From Letharia columbiana (Eukaryota > Ascomycota > Lecanoromycetes > Lecanorales > Parmeliaceae): a stretch of 64,000 nucleotides of DNA. The stretch spans positions 186,001 to 250,000 of the forward strand of contig NW_023501049.1 in NCBI RefSeq assembly GCF_014066305.1. Direction: 5' to 3'. This document shows positions 10,381-22,254 of this stretch, in pieces. Each line of letters begins with the position of its first letter. The stretch's first letter is position 1. The notes beneath the pieces are model-generated. The model was given only the letters and a program-made list of their open reading frames with translations, was not told the DNA's origin and ran no database searches. A program made the translations under genes and the position numbers.

Positions 10381-12336
10381 TCAGGTCCGGTTTCTTGTTG
10401 AACCATAGTTCGTAGGGTGACTTGCTCCCTCTGCTACCATGTGGTAGTCTTTTTTCAGATGGTTTGCATAGACTGCGGCCTCTGACCAGAAGCTCATGGG
10501 TAGGCCTGACTGGCTAAGCATGGGTCTCATGAATCCATCCGATGGTTTCATTTCCTCTACACCTCTTGCGTAGAGATGTAGGTCCTTCAGGCGATACGCT
10601 CCGGTATGGCCCAATCGTTGATGCATTAGTCGAAAATGATCGACTTGTCCTTGTTTCGTAGGTGCAGGTGTGCTTTCATTGGGAGGTCCCGACTCCCTGG
10701 AAGCGAATGCTCTATCAGATGTCGATTTGGTCAACTGATATAGGCCATTCCTCGCACAACCCCTTGCTACCGTCTCGCCTGTGGATGTGTTGATGATTCT
10801 AACACACAGGTTTCCGAATCGTACCTCAAAACCCTTTCGATCCAGTGCTATGATAGATAGCAGGTTACCACCCATTCCTGGGACATACAGAGCATCTGTC
10901 ATGGTCTGCATGTGGTTGCCCATACGAATTCGGATGGTTCCCCTGCCTGTCGCCATCAATTCACCTTGATTGCCGAATTCTACTCCTTTCGAATAAGGCC
11001 GCAAGTCGGTGAATAGTTCCTTGTTTGGTGTCATATGGCGAGTCGCTCCGGAGTCTATTAGCCAGCTACTGTCTCCTGAAAAGTCTGCTATCATGGAGGA
11101 ATTCTTCACTGATAGTGCACTGTCTGTAGGCTCTGGCTTTTCCCTAGCCATCCATGAGCCTTCCTTTCGACTGTATGCATTGCTTACATCGCTAGCATCA
11201 CTGTCGCTGTCTGATTTTTCCGCTGCTGCTGCAGCACGGTCTGAGCGTCCTCGCCCACTACCTTTGGATGTCTTTGAACCCTTTGGTCGATCCTTTGATT
11301 CACGATTTCGCCCATCTGAATCCTTCGCCCCATGGTTCTTATCCTTTTCGTCCTTCTCATCCGGACACTCCCTCTCGTAGTGCCCGGTTTTCCCACAGCC
11401 ATAGCATTCTACCTTGCTCATGTCCCTGGGAGGTCTTTGGCCTGGCTGGCCCTTTCGTCCATTTGCAAGTAGGCCTTTGTCCTTGGCCTGTCTGTCTTGC
11501 TCCACGGTCCGTAGGCATTCCACAGCCATTTCGGTGGTGAGATTGTCGTTAATCTCCAAGTTGTATTTGGCCACATCGAACTCACTCCCCTGGCAAGCGT
11601 TCATGATTACCGTCGCCATGGTGAGATCATGTGGTGCACAGGCTGGATTTAGGTCCGTGACTTCGTCCTGTAGGTTTCGTAAATCTGCTACCATTTGATC
11701 GATCGTCTGGTCTGCTGACTTGGTGTATCCAAGGAACTTCTGCAACATGATCGGAAGACGTCCTTTGCCACTCATTCCATGGATTCGACGAAGCTTGTCC
11801 CACATGGACTTGGAAGTGATGAGGTGGGCGATATGACTCTTCTGATTTCGGTCAACGTTACCCCTGATCAGCGTAGCGATCCACCTGTCCAAAATGGTCC
11901 ATCGTTTGGCTGGCTCCCTACCGAATCGTGTGGGCATCAATAGTTCCCCTGACACTATTTCAAAGATGCCCCGTCCCTCGAGGAACTGTCGGTGGTCCTG
12001 GGCCCATAGGTGGTAGTTCAAGTCCTTCAGAACTTCCATTTTGACGTGCGGTTTGCTGATGAGTCCCTTATCCAGTTCCTCCAACAAATCGACTGTTAGC
12101 AAATTGTCCAAATCGGGTAGGAGGTCTTCTTCCCTCCTCTTCCTTTCCTTTTGGATGGGAAAGGCCCCCAGTTGGTGACGCTGTCTGTCCAGCGGATGAA
12201 CGGTCTTGTTCCCCAGCCTGCTGCAGCCCTGCCCCCGAGTGTCCTTCGGCGGGATCCTCGAGACGGCTGCGTCCTCTGGTGTTTGGGGCCATAGCGGTGG
12301 TAGGTAGGTGTAGCGGAAGACTGAAATCTCGATCAA
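10381..12336 (-). CDS. Gag-protease polyprotein of the copia-type element, integrase truncated
   Basis: A single open frame of 651 codons carries a copia-type Gag (around residues 80-290, including TSKSMWDKLRRIHGMSG), a CCHC knuckle CYGCGKTGHYERECP near residue 311, and the protease motif WLIDSGATRHM near residue 424. It continues with the pre-integrase motif LMHQRLGHTGAYRLKDLH near residue 570, then passes directly to the end of the integrase core (GLPMSFWSEAAVYANHL). The catalytic DDE part of integrase is missing. The probable true Gag start, ATG at 12292 (MAPNTRGRSRLEDPAEG), is in another frame and meets this one near 12140, so the N-terminus is frameshifted. The product could still supply Gag and protease if translated. 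Confidence 0.82.
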   Translation of the reverse strand: MIEISVFRYTYLPPLWPQTPEDAAVSRIPPKDTRGQGCSRLGNKTVHPLDRQRHQLGAFPIQKERKRREEDLLPDLDNLLTVDLLEELDKGLISKPHVKMEVLKDLNYHLWAQDHRQFLEGRGIFEIVSGELLMPTRFGREPAKRWTILDRWIATLIRGNVDRNQKSHIAHLITSKSMWDKLRRIHGMSGKGRLPIMLQKFLGYTKSADQTIDQMVADLRNLQDEVTDLNPACAPHDLTMATVIMNACQGSEFDVAKYNLEINDNLTTEMAVECLRTVEQDRQAKDKGLLANGRKGQPGQRPPRDMSKVECYGCGKTGHYERECPDEKDEKDKNHGAKDSDGRNRESKDRPKGSKTSKGSGRGRSDRAAAAAEKSDSDSDASDVSNAYSRKEGSWMAREKPEPTDSALSVKNSSMIADFSGDSSWLIDSGATRHMTPNKELFTDLRPYSKGVEFGNQGELMATGRGTIRIRMGNHMQTMTDALYVPGMGGNLLSIIALDRKGFEVRFGNLCVRIINTSTGETVARGCARNGLYQLTKSTSDRAFASRESGPPNESTPAPTKQGQVDHFRLMHQRLGHTGAYRLKDLHLYARGVEEMKPSDGFMRPMLSQSGLPMSFWSEAAVYANHLKKDYHMVAEGASHPTNYGSTRNRT

Positions 12337-12345
12337 TGGCTAACC

Positions 12346-12357
12346 GGGCTCATAACC
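12346..12357 (-). other. Primer-binding site, half-tRNA (initiator Met) type
   Basis: Directly next to the 5' LTR the minus strand reads GGTTATGAGCCC. This is complementary to GGGCUCAUAACC, the anticodon stem-loop of eukaryotic initiator tRNA-Met with its CAU anticodon. Drosophila copia has a very similar site and is primed by a 5'-half of initiator tRNA-Met rather than its 3' end. Confidence 0.78.
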
Positions 12358-12852
12358 TGTTGGTAATGTGATAGGCTATGCCCAATACAATTAGGGCTAG
12401 GGCTATATATGAATGCTATGTAAATAGATCGCATACATAGATAGGTAGAACATAAGGAAAGAACTTCATGCAGTGGGCATGGGCCTGATATAAATGCAAA
12501 AAGTCGCTTGCCAAATCACTGGAGATTCGTCCCTTCGAGTCATCCGATTTCGGCTTGTGGCCCATAGTAAATCGGATTGCTTCGGGGGTCACATCTCAGC
12601 CTTCCAGGCGTGTTAGTTCCACATATGCGCCAAGTGGACTGATTACCCTGGCACACCATAGCCATGGCTATATGGCTGTTCCCCATGGCTATGTTACCCA
12701 TGGCTACTGTTGCCAATGGCTATGTCACCCATGGCTACTGTTGCCCATGGCTACTGTTGCCCATGGCTATATTACCCATGGCTATGTTTGCCCATGGCTA
12801 TATGGCTGTAGCCCCCAGCCACATTGTGGCTAATGGCCTAAGCCGTAAAACA
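12358..12852 (-). repeat. 5' LTR of the copia-type element
   Basis: This is the upstream LTR in element orientation. It matches the copy at 9203-9691 but has a few more units of the CCATGGCTA minisatellite (about 12658-12815). Its outer end is slightly eroded, reading TGTTTTACGG instead of TGTTGATTTTGACGG on the minus strand. An A/T homopolymer tract starts immediately outside it. Confidence 0.87.
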
Positions 12853-13126
12853 AAATATTTTTTTTTTTAAAAAAAAAAAAAAAAAAATAAATAAATTTTT
12901 TTTTTGTTCCTTCTACATCCTTCCATGCATATTCCATCATTGTTCCTTTCATGTAGCTAGCCATAGATAACAGAGTTTTTTTCTCCCTCAACTAAATAAT
13001 AACTGATAACCCCCCCAACCAAAATACAAACTTTCTCTCCACCCAAATTTCTTACAAAAAAAAAAAAAAAACCCCAAAAAAAATAAAGGGGGGGGGTTGT
13101 TGGTAAAAAAAAAAAACCACAAAACA

Positions 13127-13171
<45 letters not shown>

Positions 13172-13560
13172 CTTAAGAACGCCGTACGTCTCAACAGACG
13201 CGCAGACACCATGTAGGAATTCCCCCAAAGTACACAATTCTCGGGGTAACCGCCATGGTACTCGCCGGACCGACGGCGCGGCGTGTTGGGGAAAATGCGT
13301 GGCCTCACCAGTCAGTTCATTACTTCGGTCAGACGCCGTAGTCTCCCCTATTTTTTGGACGGCTAGGCAAATAAGCAAGCAAGCATGTATGCATGCAAGC
13401 AATTGTATAGCGACCGAACTTGCGGAGAGCAGAGCGGAGAGCAGAGCGGAGAGCGAAGCGGAGATAATTCATCCTTTTGGTGTGAAGTCAGATATTGGTG
13501 GCGGCGACATCGATGAATGAGGATATCTCGCACGGCGTCGGAGTCTCTTATGGGTATATA
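12853..13560. other. Homopolymer-rich intergenic tract
   Basis: Poly(T) and poly(A) runs occur at about 12857-12905. A second cluster at about 13055-13168 has runs of A up to more than 40 bases, a run of nine G and short C runs. At about 13422-13462 a 12-bp GAGAGCAGAGCG-like unit is repeated about three times. A GCAAGCAAGCATGTATGCATGCAAGC palindrome-like stretch lies at about 13376-13400. No gene is seen. The mixed homopolymers may include consensus errors. Confidence 0.55.
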
Positions 13561-14400
13561 AAACGTAGAAAAAGACGTCTTTGAATGCAGGAAGGTCTGC
13601 GTCGTCGTTATGGAGGTTATCTCCCTACTTTCATACCCGGGAATCAAATATAACTTTTTTCTTTGCTCCAGAACTGGTCCGCCAAATATCTTAAAACTTC
13701 GTATTCGTCAGGAGAAAGGATATTCCTGTAAGCTATAAAGAGGTCAGTATATATAGTTCGAAAATACCTCGCTATCGTCGTCGAAGAGAAAATCGCGTAT
13801 TTAAGCGCCCCTTATAATCTCCTTATTCGCTTTAGTCTATTTTAAACGCGTTAAGCGCGTTAAAACCATTTAAGATATATATTTTATGCTCCCTTTAACT
13901 TTTAAGTAATATATCTTCGAGTTAATAGATCTATATATAGGGGAATAACTTTAATACTCGATTTTTATTAGATAGTAATACGATTAAACTTATAATCCAA
14001 TTATTACACCTAACTCGTTATATAATCTTTTAATAATACTAAATATAATACGCTATCGTTTGAAATTTAATTATCGGAGGGTAATCGATTAAAGATAAGT
14101 ACTATAATCGTTAGCGGAGAACGCGGGTTCGAATAAGCTTATACGATAATAACGAGCTATTCGATTATAATAAAAAGTTTATATACTTGTTTAGCGATCT
14201 CGAAAGGCCTATTGCCCTCTTAATTGATATTAAAAGACTATATAGTGATAGCTGGAAAAATGGAGGAAGTCGCGACTTCTCGTTAACGGGGTAATTATTA
14301 CGGTGAGCCCATATAAATTAACGGTTTATATAGCGATTCGGGGGTTTTCTACTTAGACTCTAAGGGAGGGGTATACCGTAATAAGCTTGCGATATGATTG
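13560..14400. repeat. Small AT-rich, RIP-like island
   Basis: Base composition switches to AT-rich and TpA-rich with very few CpA or TpG dinucleotides, the same pattern as the large tract after 35.65 kb. No coding frame survives. An inverted repeat AAGTCGCGACTT is near 14268. I take it as a relic of a RIP-mutated repeat of unknown type. Confidence 0.65.
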
Positions 14401-14733
14401 GCCCCCGAAGCGAGGCACGAGTGTAGGGCTGGCCATAGGTACCCCGGCTAGCCGTGAGTCTGAATTACTGAGACTAGTATAAGTTAGACCCATGATAGGT
14501 CCACATTGGCGCTGACGTTGTTGGAGGTATTTAGTTCGTAGTAGGTTCGATTCCTAATGGCGCTGGTACAATGGTGTTGCGGTGCTTCTTATTTTCTGCT
14601 GACGGTGAAGGATGGGAATATTCGAATCCAATAGAATGAACGGACTTGATTTGAAAGAATTATGGATTCAAAAAAGACTAATAGAATATGCGGGACTAAG
14701 AATTGGAAAAGCTTCGACGGCCGTACTTCCAAC
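14401..14733. other. Gene-free segment with a Pol III B-box-like motif
   Basis: Composition returns to normal here. GGTTCGATTCC at about 14546-14556 is a perfect match to a tRNA B box, with a short TAGG/CCTA stem around it. I could not fold a full cloverleaf or find a matching acceptor stem, so this is at best a tRNA relic or a Pol III-derived repeat. Confidence 0.35.
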
Positions 14734-17700
14734 TCAATTGAGCCAGTTCTTGATCCCTTCCCTTGAAAAGGCTTTGAGGAGCGTCTGCGGTTTACGAAAT
14801 TTGCCCTTCCCACGTCCCAGCTCGACAGAACCCTGACTTGTACCTCCTCTTGATGCCGGAGAACCCATGCAACTTTTGCGTGCTTTCTGGCTCTGAGCTA
14901 GCTTCCCCTCCTCCACTGTGGTTTCTGTTGAAAATGCTCCGATCCTCGCCGTGGTCAATTCTTCGAGCTGTGAGGGGAGGATGGGGGTTTGCTGATCGCG
15001 TGGTGGGCTGGACGCACCATCTGTCTGGGTTATACGATGAAACTTGATATGGCCAGGCCCTAGACCAGGGTCCGAAATGCTTGCGTGGCTGACTCTCCGC
15101 TGAATTTCAATGTTCACGGAGTCTGGGTTCTCGTTGACCAATTCCGGGCAGGGAGTGGAGTCATTCTCGGTAATGCTCATATAGGTGCTTACTGTCCTCT
15201 TGGTGGAAGTCGTCGTCATACTTGCTTTGCTGATTTTCCGCATCACCGAAGTCGCCGATCTTTGGATTAAATATGATCCTCTGTTGCCAGTCATACCAGG
15301 AAATGGCAAGCGATCCCGTGTCCATATATCGGACATGGCAGTCTCAATACGTTGTCGCTCAGCTCGCTTTGGGGCCAGAACAGGGATCCGGAGCGTTGAG
15401 AGCAAAGACTGAGAGCGATTGAGACACTCGGTTTCAGGCGCTGGAGGTTCACCACTCTCTTTAAGAGAATTGGTGTTCTTAATGATGACCTGGTGCCCAT
15501 TCCTGCGTGAATTGACAGTGGCCGCACGTTGAATCGACTGACGACGCGTGAGAGTCCCAGGTTGGCCGAAGACAAAGCCAAGAGTCTTGATGTCGAGGGA
15601 CAGCATAGCCGGCCCGGAGGTTGGCAACAAGCCTTTCTCTAATTCCATTTCACTGTCGCGAGATCGCTCATGGAGATCATTTCGCCATTGCTGTTCCTCT
15701 CGCGAAGTGCAACCGCAAAAGATCATCTCGTATAGCTGCTGGTCGAATTCGAACATCATTTTCCATGAAAATGGGGCGGTGTGACACTGGAGCCCTGAGC
15801 CTTGTGAGCTGATAATCGATGTATTTCAAAATGTACGGCCTACTTACCCCTGCCGTTGTCTACGTCAACTATCTGTATATCGCTTGTGTTGATGATCGCG
15901 ACTATACTGAAGTTCGAGCTCTTCTGGGGGAGTGCAAGCAGCAGATGAGATTTAAACAATGCACAGAGCATGTACTCTCCGCGCAAGTCTCCACTATTCG
16001 ACTGATACGCGCCGTAAAGAACTCCGCAAAGCGAGAAATGACCCATGGTTCGAAGCGAAGTAGGCGATGGAGACTGTAAAGCCTCAATGTTAGCAGAAGA
16101 TACGCGGATGCAGGTTACGTCGATGGACTCACAGTATCTGGCAATACCAAAAGATCTTGAAGATGCCATGATCTCTGGATTTTGACCTGCGTCTGCTGGT
16201 CGTTAGTAGCCTTGTTGATCTCTTTGGCTGTCTCACGAAGCCGAAACAACACCTTTTCGATCTCTGCGCTAGATTGTTGACCATCGATTACAGGAGTATG
16301 GTTGTGGAGGTCTGCGAATAAGAGCGGATATCTGCATACTCGTTGTATAGGCTGACGAAGAAGGAGATCAGCTAAGCTTTTCGATTGAAGGGGGCCGTGT
16401 CTTTTACCTTGATCAACAGGTCTTCATGGGTCAGGCCTTTTTTACTTCCCTCCAAAACTCCATTTTGCGGAAAGAGTGAATTGATCAAGGCTTCGATGCC
16501 TCGCTCATACGTTGACCAATTTGGTATGATCTTCGAAAGCATCGCCATGTTCCGTAGCATGGACTCGTATTTGGCGCCATACTCCTCGTATAAGAAGAAG
16601 CGCCTGAGCTGATTCACATAGTCGGTTAGCCTTGATCTTTTCTGCAATCTTTGGATGATGGGAATCTCGTACCATACGTTCAAAAACTCTAGCAACGTCA
16701 GCAGCCTCTCCTGGCATCGTCACCAGGGTTCGATCCCTGTGGCTTCCGAACTGGGAAGAATGATTTGCAGTGCGAGCTTTTATGACGGGACTTTCACCCG
16801 ATGGTTCTTCAGCGCTCTCAACGCTATACCAGCGTGGATGTTTTGACCGCTGCTGAGCAGCAGCGTCGGATTGCATGTGGGAATTCGGCATCAGAGTCTT
16901 CATCTCAAGCAGAATATCCTCGTGCAAGCGCAGCATATCTGCAACGTTCTGCGAGATCTCTGGCTGCGCAGCTTGAGGGCCCTTTGGCGCGGAGTTGAGC
17001 ATGAAGAAATAGACCTTAACCTTCTGTCAGCAATCGCAGATCCAAGTGAAGAATCATAGGGACCACAAACGTGCAGTAAGACCTTAAGATCCGCTACGTA
17101 GCTTTCCTCGGAGCTGATCAATTCCTCCAATATCCGGCGGCGCTTTACTGCCCGATCCCAGGCAGCTCTTTCCTCTGCCCTTGCGGCGACTTGGTCACCA
17201 TCTATAGATGCTCTACTAGCTGTGTTAGTTAATCTGCTGCCTCTGCCACTTCTCAAGAGATGAGACCGTGAGATCAGGGGAGTGTGTGGCCTGTCCATCT
17301 TGGATTGCAGTCTGACGGTGGCTGATTTGATAGCATTTCGGATGCCTGAAGACGACCATGAAGATGCTTTCTGGTGTCCACTGAGCCGTGTGCTCCGCGG
17401 CAGATCACTTTCAATAGGGTTTTCCTCATCAAAGTCGTCTAATGTCCAGCGCTCTTTGCGAAAAGTAAGTGAGTGTCTGCGCTTAGGTCCTTGGGGACGT
17501 AGAGTGTCGATCAGCCTCTTCAGGGGATTCTCATATTTGATGGGATGCTCGGTTGCTATTTTGAATGATCTGGGGCCCGTCTCCTCTCGGCTTGCATTGC
17601 GGGGCAATCTGGGGGTAGACAGCGTTTCTTGCTTCCTGACGTCGAATGACAAGCCCCTATTTGTGTTATCGTCGGCGTCCCGCGCAGAATCAGATTCGAG

Positions 17701-18141
17701 CGTATTGTAGAGACTTTCGCCACAGCCGACATTGGTGTCGATGTCTCCCAATGGTCCTGCTTCCACCAGCTGACTCGAGACCCTCTGCTCATGGGGCGGT
17801 GGTGGTGGGACATCATTTCCCCAGCTGGACCTGTGCGAAGCTTGCTTTGATGGTCGTCTTATTGACGAGGAGGTGGTCGGATCCGGAGAACACCTCATTG
17901 ATGAGTGTGAAGCATTATGCCTTGCCACCAGGTTTTCGTTTCTGAACTGGAGGCGAGCAGACGAAGTCGACCCTAGGGAGCGTGCAGAGCCAGGAGAAGA
18001 TCTATACTTTGAAGCACGTTGGATCGTGCCCACGGACCGTTCAGAGGCCTTAGACTGCTGGTCGCTAGGCACACTAGGCCATGCGTTTCCCGCAATGGAG
18101 GGCGAGATCGCTGTCGGACTATGGAGTCGTAATCCGGACAT
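14734..18141 (-). CDS. Rho guanine-nucleotide exchange factor (DH domain followed by PH-like domain)
   Basis: Six exons (18141-17071, 17014-16673, 16608-16408, 16351-16133, 16073-15848, 15794-14734) join in one frame to give 1039 aa. About 330 N-terminal residues are Ser-rich and probably disordered. The DH domain starts near residue 335 with RRRILEELISSEESYVADL. It includes FFLYEEYGAKYESMLRNMA and the family hallmark KPIQRVCRYPLLFADL. A PH-like region follows (GEYMLCALFKSHLLLALP, then LQCHTAPFSWKMMFEFDQQ). The last 320 residues are Ser/Thr-rich and basic. DH-PH proteins load Rho/Cdc42-type GTPases with GTP at membranes, controlling polarity and the actin skeleton; the specific GTPase cannot be told here. 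The exon 4/5 acceptor could also be 16083, adding three codons. It is divergent from the 14-3-3 gene. Confidence 0.9.
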
Positions 18142-19344
18142 CGTGGCGGAGAAAGCTTACAGAAATCCAATCCCAAGGTTATTCTACCGGGAGCGTAGAG
18201 ATGCTCCGTAGAATGATGTAAATTAAGCACTTCGTAAGTCACATGCAAGCGTAAAGAAGCAGAGAGGATAAACGAAAACATGGGAGAGTAGAAACTCTGA
18301 ATATAATTCGCGCTGATAGGACCTCTGGAAGCTAGCATAATCTCTGTAACGACTTATAAACAGGAAAGTGCAATAGAGAGATCCGGCGAGAACGAATCGC
18401 AAATGGTAAGGGTCCATGATGAAGGACGTTCTTGCAGATAACAGACCGTTGGCTACTACCAACAGCCTCACACTTCTGGCTTGCAATCGCCCTTGTTCGC
18501 ATCGCGCATCATGGAAGGCGCTTGTTGCAGAGTGTTCTGAATGGGAGCGAGATGCTTAAAGTACATCGGTATCCAGGAGGTCCCAAGGCCGGAGATTAGA
18601 GGAGCTGCTCGGGCATCCCAAAATCTTAAGTATTCACTACAATAGCATGAGAACGAGCCTGTTCTATAGGCCTGCAGCTTGAACAGGTCGCCGCAAAAGT
18701 CACACGACCACTGGTGCTTCTTGAAGGATGCCTTATCAGGCCAATAATGAAGGAGGAGTGAACATCCCTCCCGAGCTCCCTTCATTAAGGGCGCTTATTT
18801 GTGGTGAGTCACGTGAGTGGCCCTACTCGTATAAGCTTAGACTAGCACAGCCTAGCCGAGTGAGTGGAGCTAGTGTGACGTTTGCCCTTTCCAATTCCAC
18901 AAGAGAAGGTCCTAAACACATCCGCCCTCTCAAACACCCCAACTTCTTCTTCCCCACGAGAAAGCATTCTCCACCTTCTCATTATACCTCTTTGTCCCCT
19001 CAAATCAATCGTAAGACTTAGCCAACAGAGCTGAGTTCACACATTAGCTCCTTGTCCAAACATTCACCAGGTAAGATCCTTTGCTTGTGTTCCCCATCAC
19101 CTGGCCTACCCCGTTTGTCCAAATGTGCCCTTGTGAAGACTCCTTTCGCTGGCTGGCATTGCCTATGTACAATGTCACTAGTGAGCCTTTGGCCGCCGCC
19201 GTGAATAGTTGGGGCCTGAATCCATGCGCCGAGGGGCATGCGGTAGCCGGATGACAGATCTTCACCTCATGGTGCTGGTTCGCATGCCTTGCAGTTCAGC
19301 CATCTCTTCAGATTCAGCCTACTTTCGTGCTTTCTCTAGCAACC
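18142..19344. promoter_or_regulatory. Divergent promoter region between the Rho GEF and 14-3-3 genes
   Basis: The two genes point away from each other, so this 1.2 kb must hold both promoters. The pyrimidine-rich stretch at about 18930-19010 (CCACCTTCTCATTATACCTC and similar) looks like a fungal transcription start zone for the rightward gene. It is followed at about 19010 by GTAAGA, a good 5'-leader splice donor. No conserved protein is visible. Confidence 0.5.

Positions 19345-22254
<2,910 letters not shown>

Larger units (their letters stand above)
9203..12852 (-). mobile_element. Copia-type LTR retrotransposon lacking reverse transcriptase (non-autonomous)
   Basis: Two near-identical direct repeats (9203-9691 and 12358-12852) flank a gag-containing interior, all on the minus strand. 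Read on the minus strand, the LTR runs TGTTGATTTTGACGG to TTACCAACA, with TG...CA ends. A primer-binding site (12357-12346) abuts the 5' LTR and a polypurine tract (9701-9692) abuts the 3' LTR. The interior encodes Gag, a CCHC knuckle, aspartic protease and a pre-integrase motif. It then jumps to the end of integrase and the integrase-RT linker. Reverse transcriptase and RNase H are absent. I could not find a target-site duplication. The element is not AT-skewed, unlike the transposons at the other end of the window. Confidence 0.88.

Noticed and set aside
9198..12857. Target-site duplication for the unmutated copia-type element
   Set aside because: The five bases outside each LTR (ATATG and AAATA) do not match, and the right end is eroded at a homopolymer, so none is claimed.
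13052..13402. Poly-Phe open frames
   Set aside because: They are translations of the poly(A) runs.
16712..16742. tRNA T-arm-like sequence CCAGGGTTCGATCCCTGTGG
   Set aside because: It lies inside a coding exon of the Rho GEF on the minus strand, and no other tRNA arms surround it.
18468..18785. 105-codon minus-strand frame with several Cys residues
   Set aside because: Cys spacing does not form a zinc finger, there are no splice partners, and it lies in the divergent promoter region.
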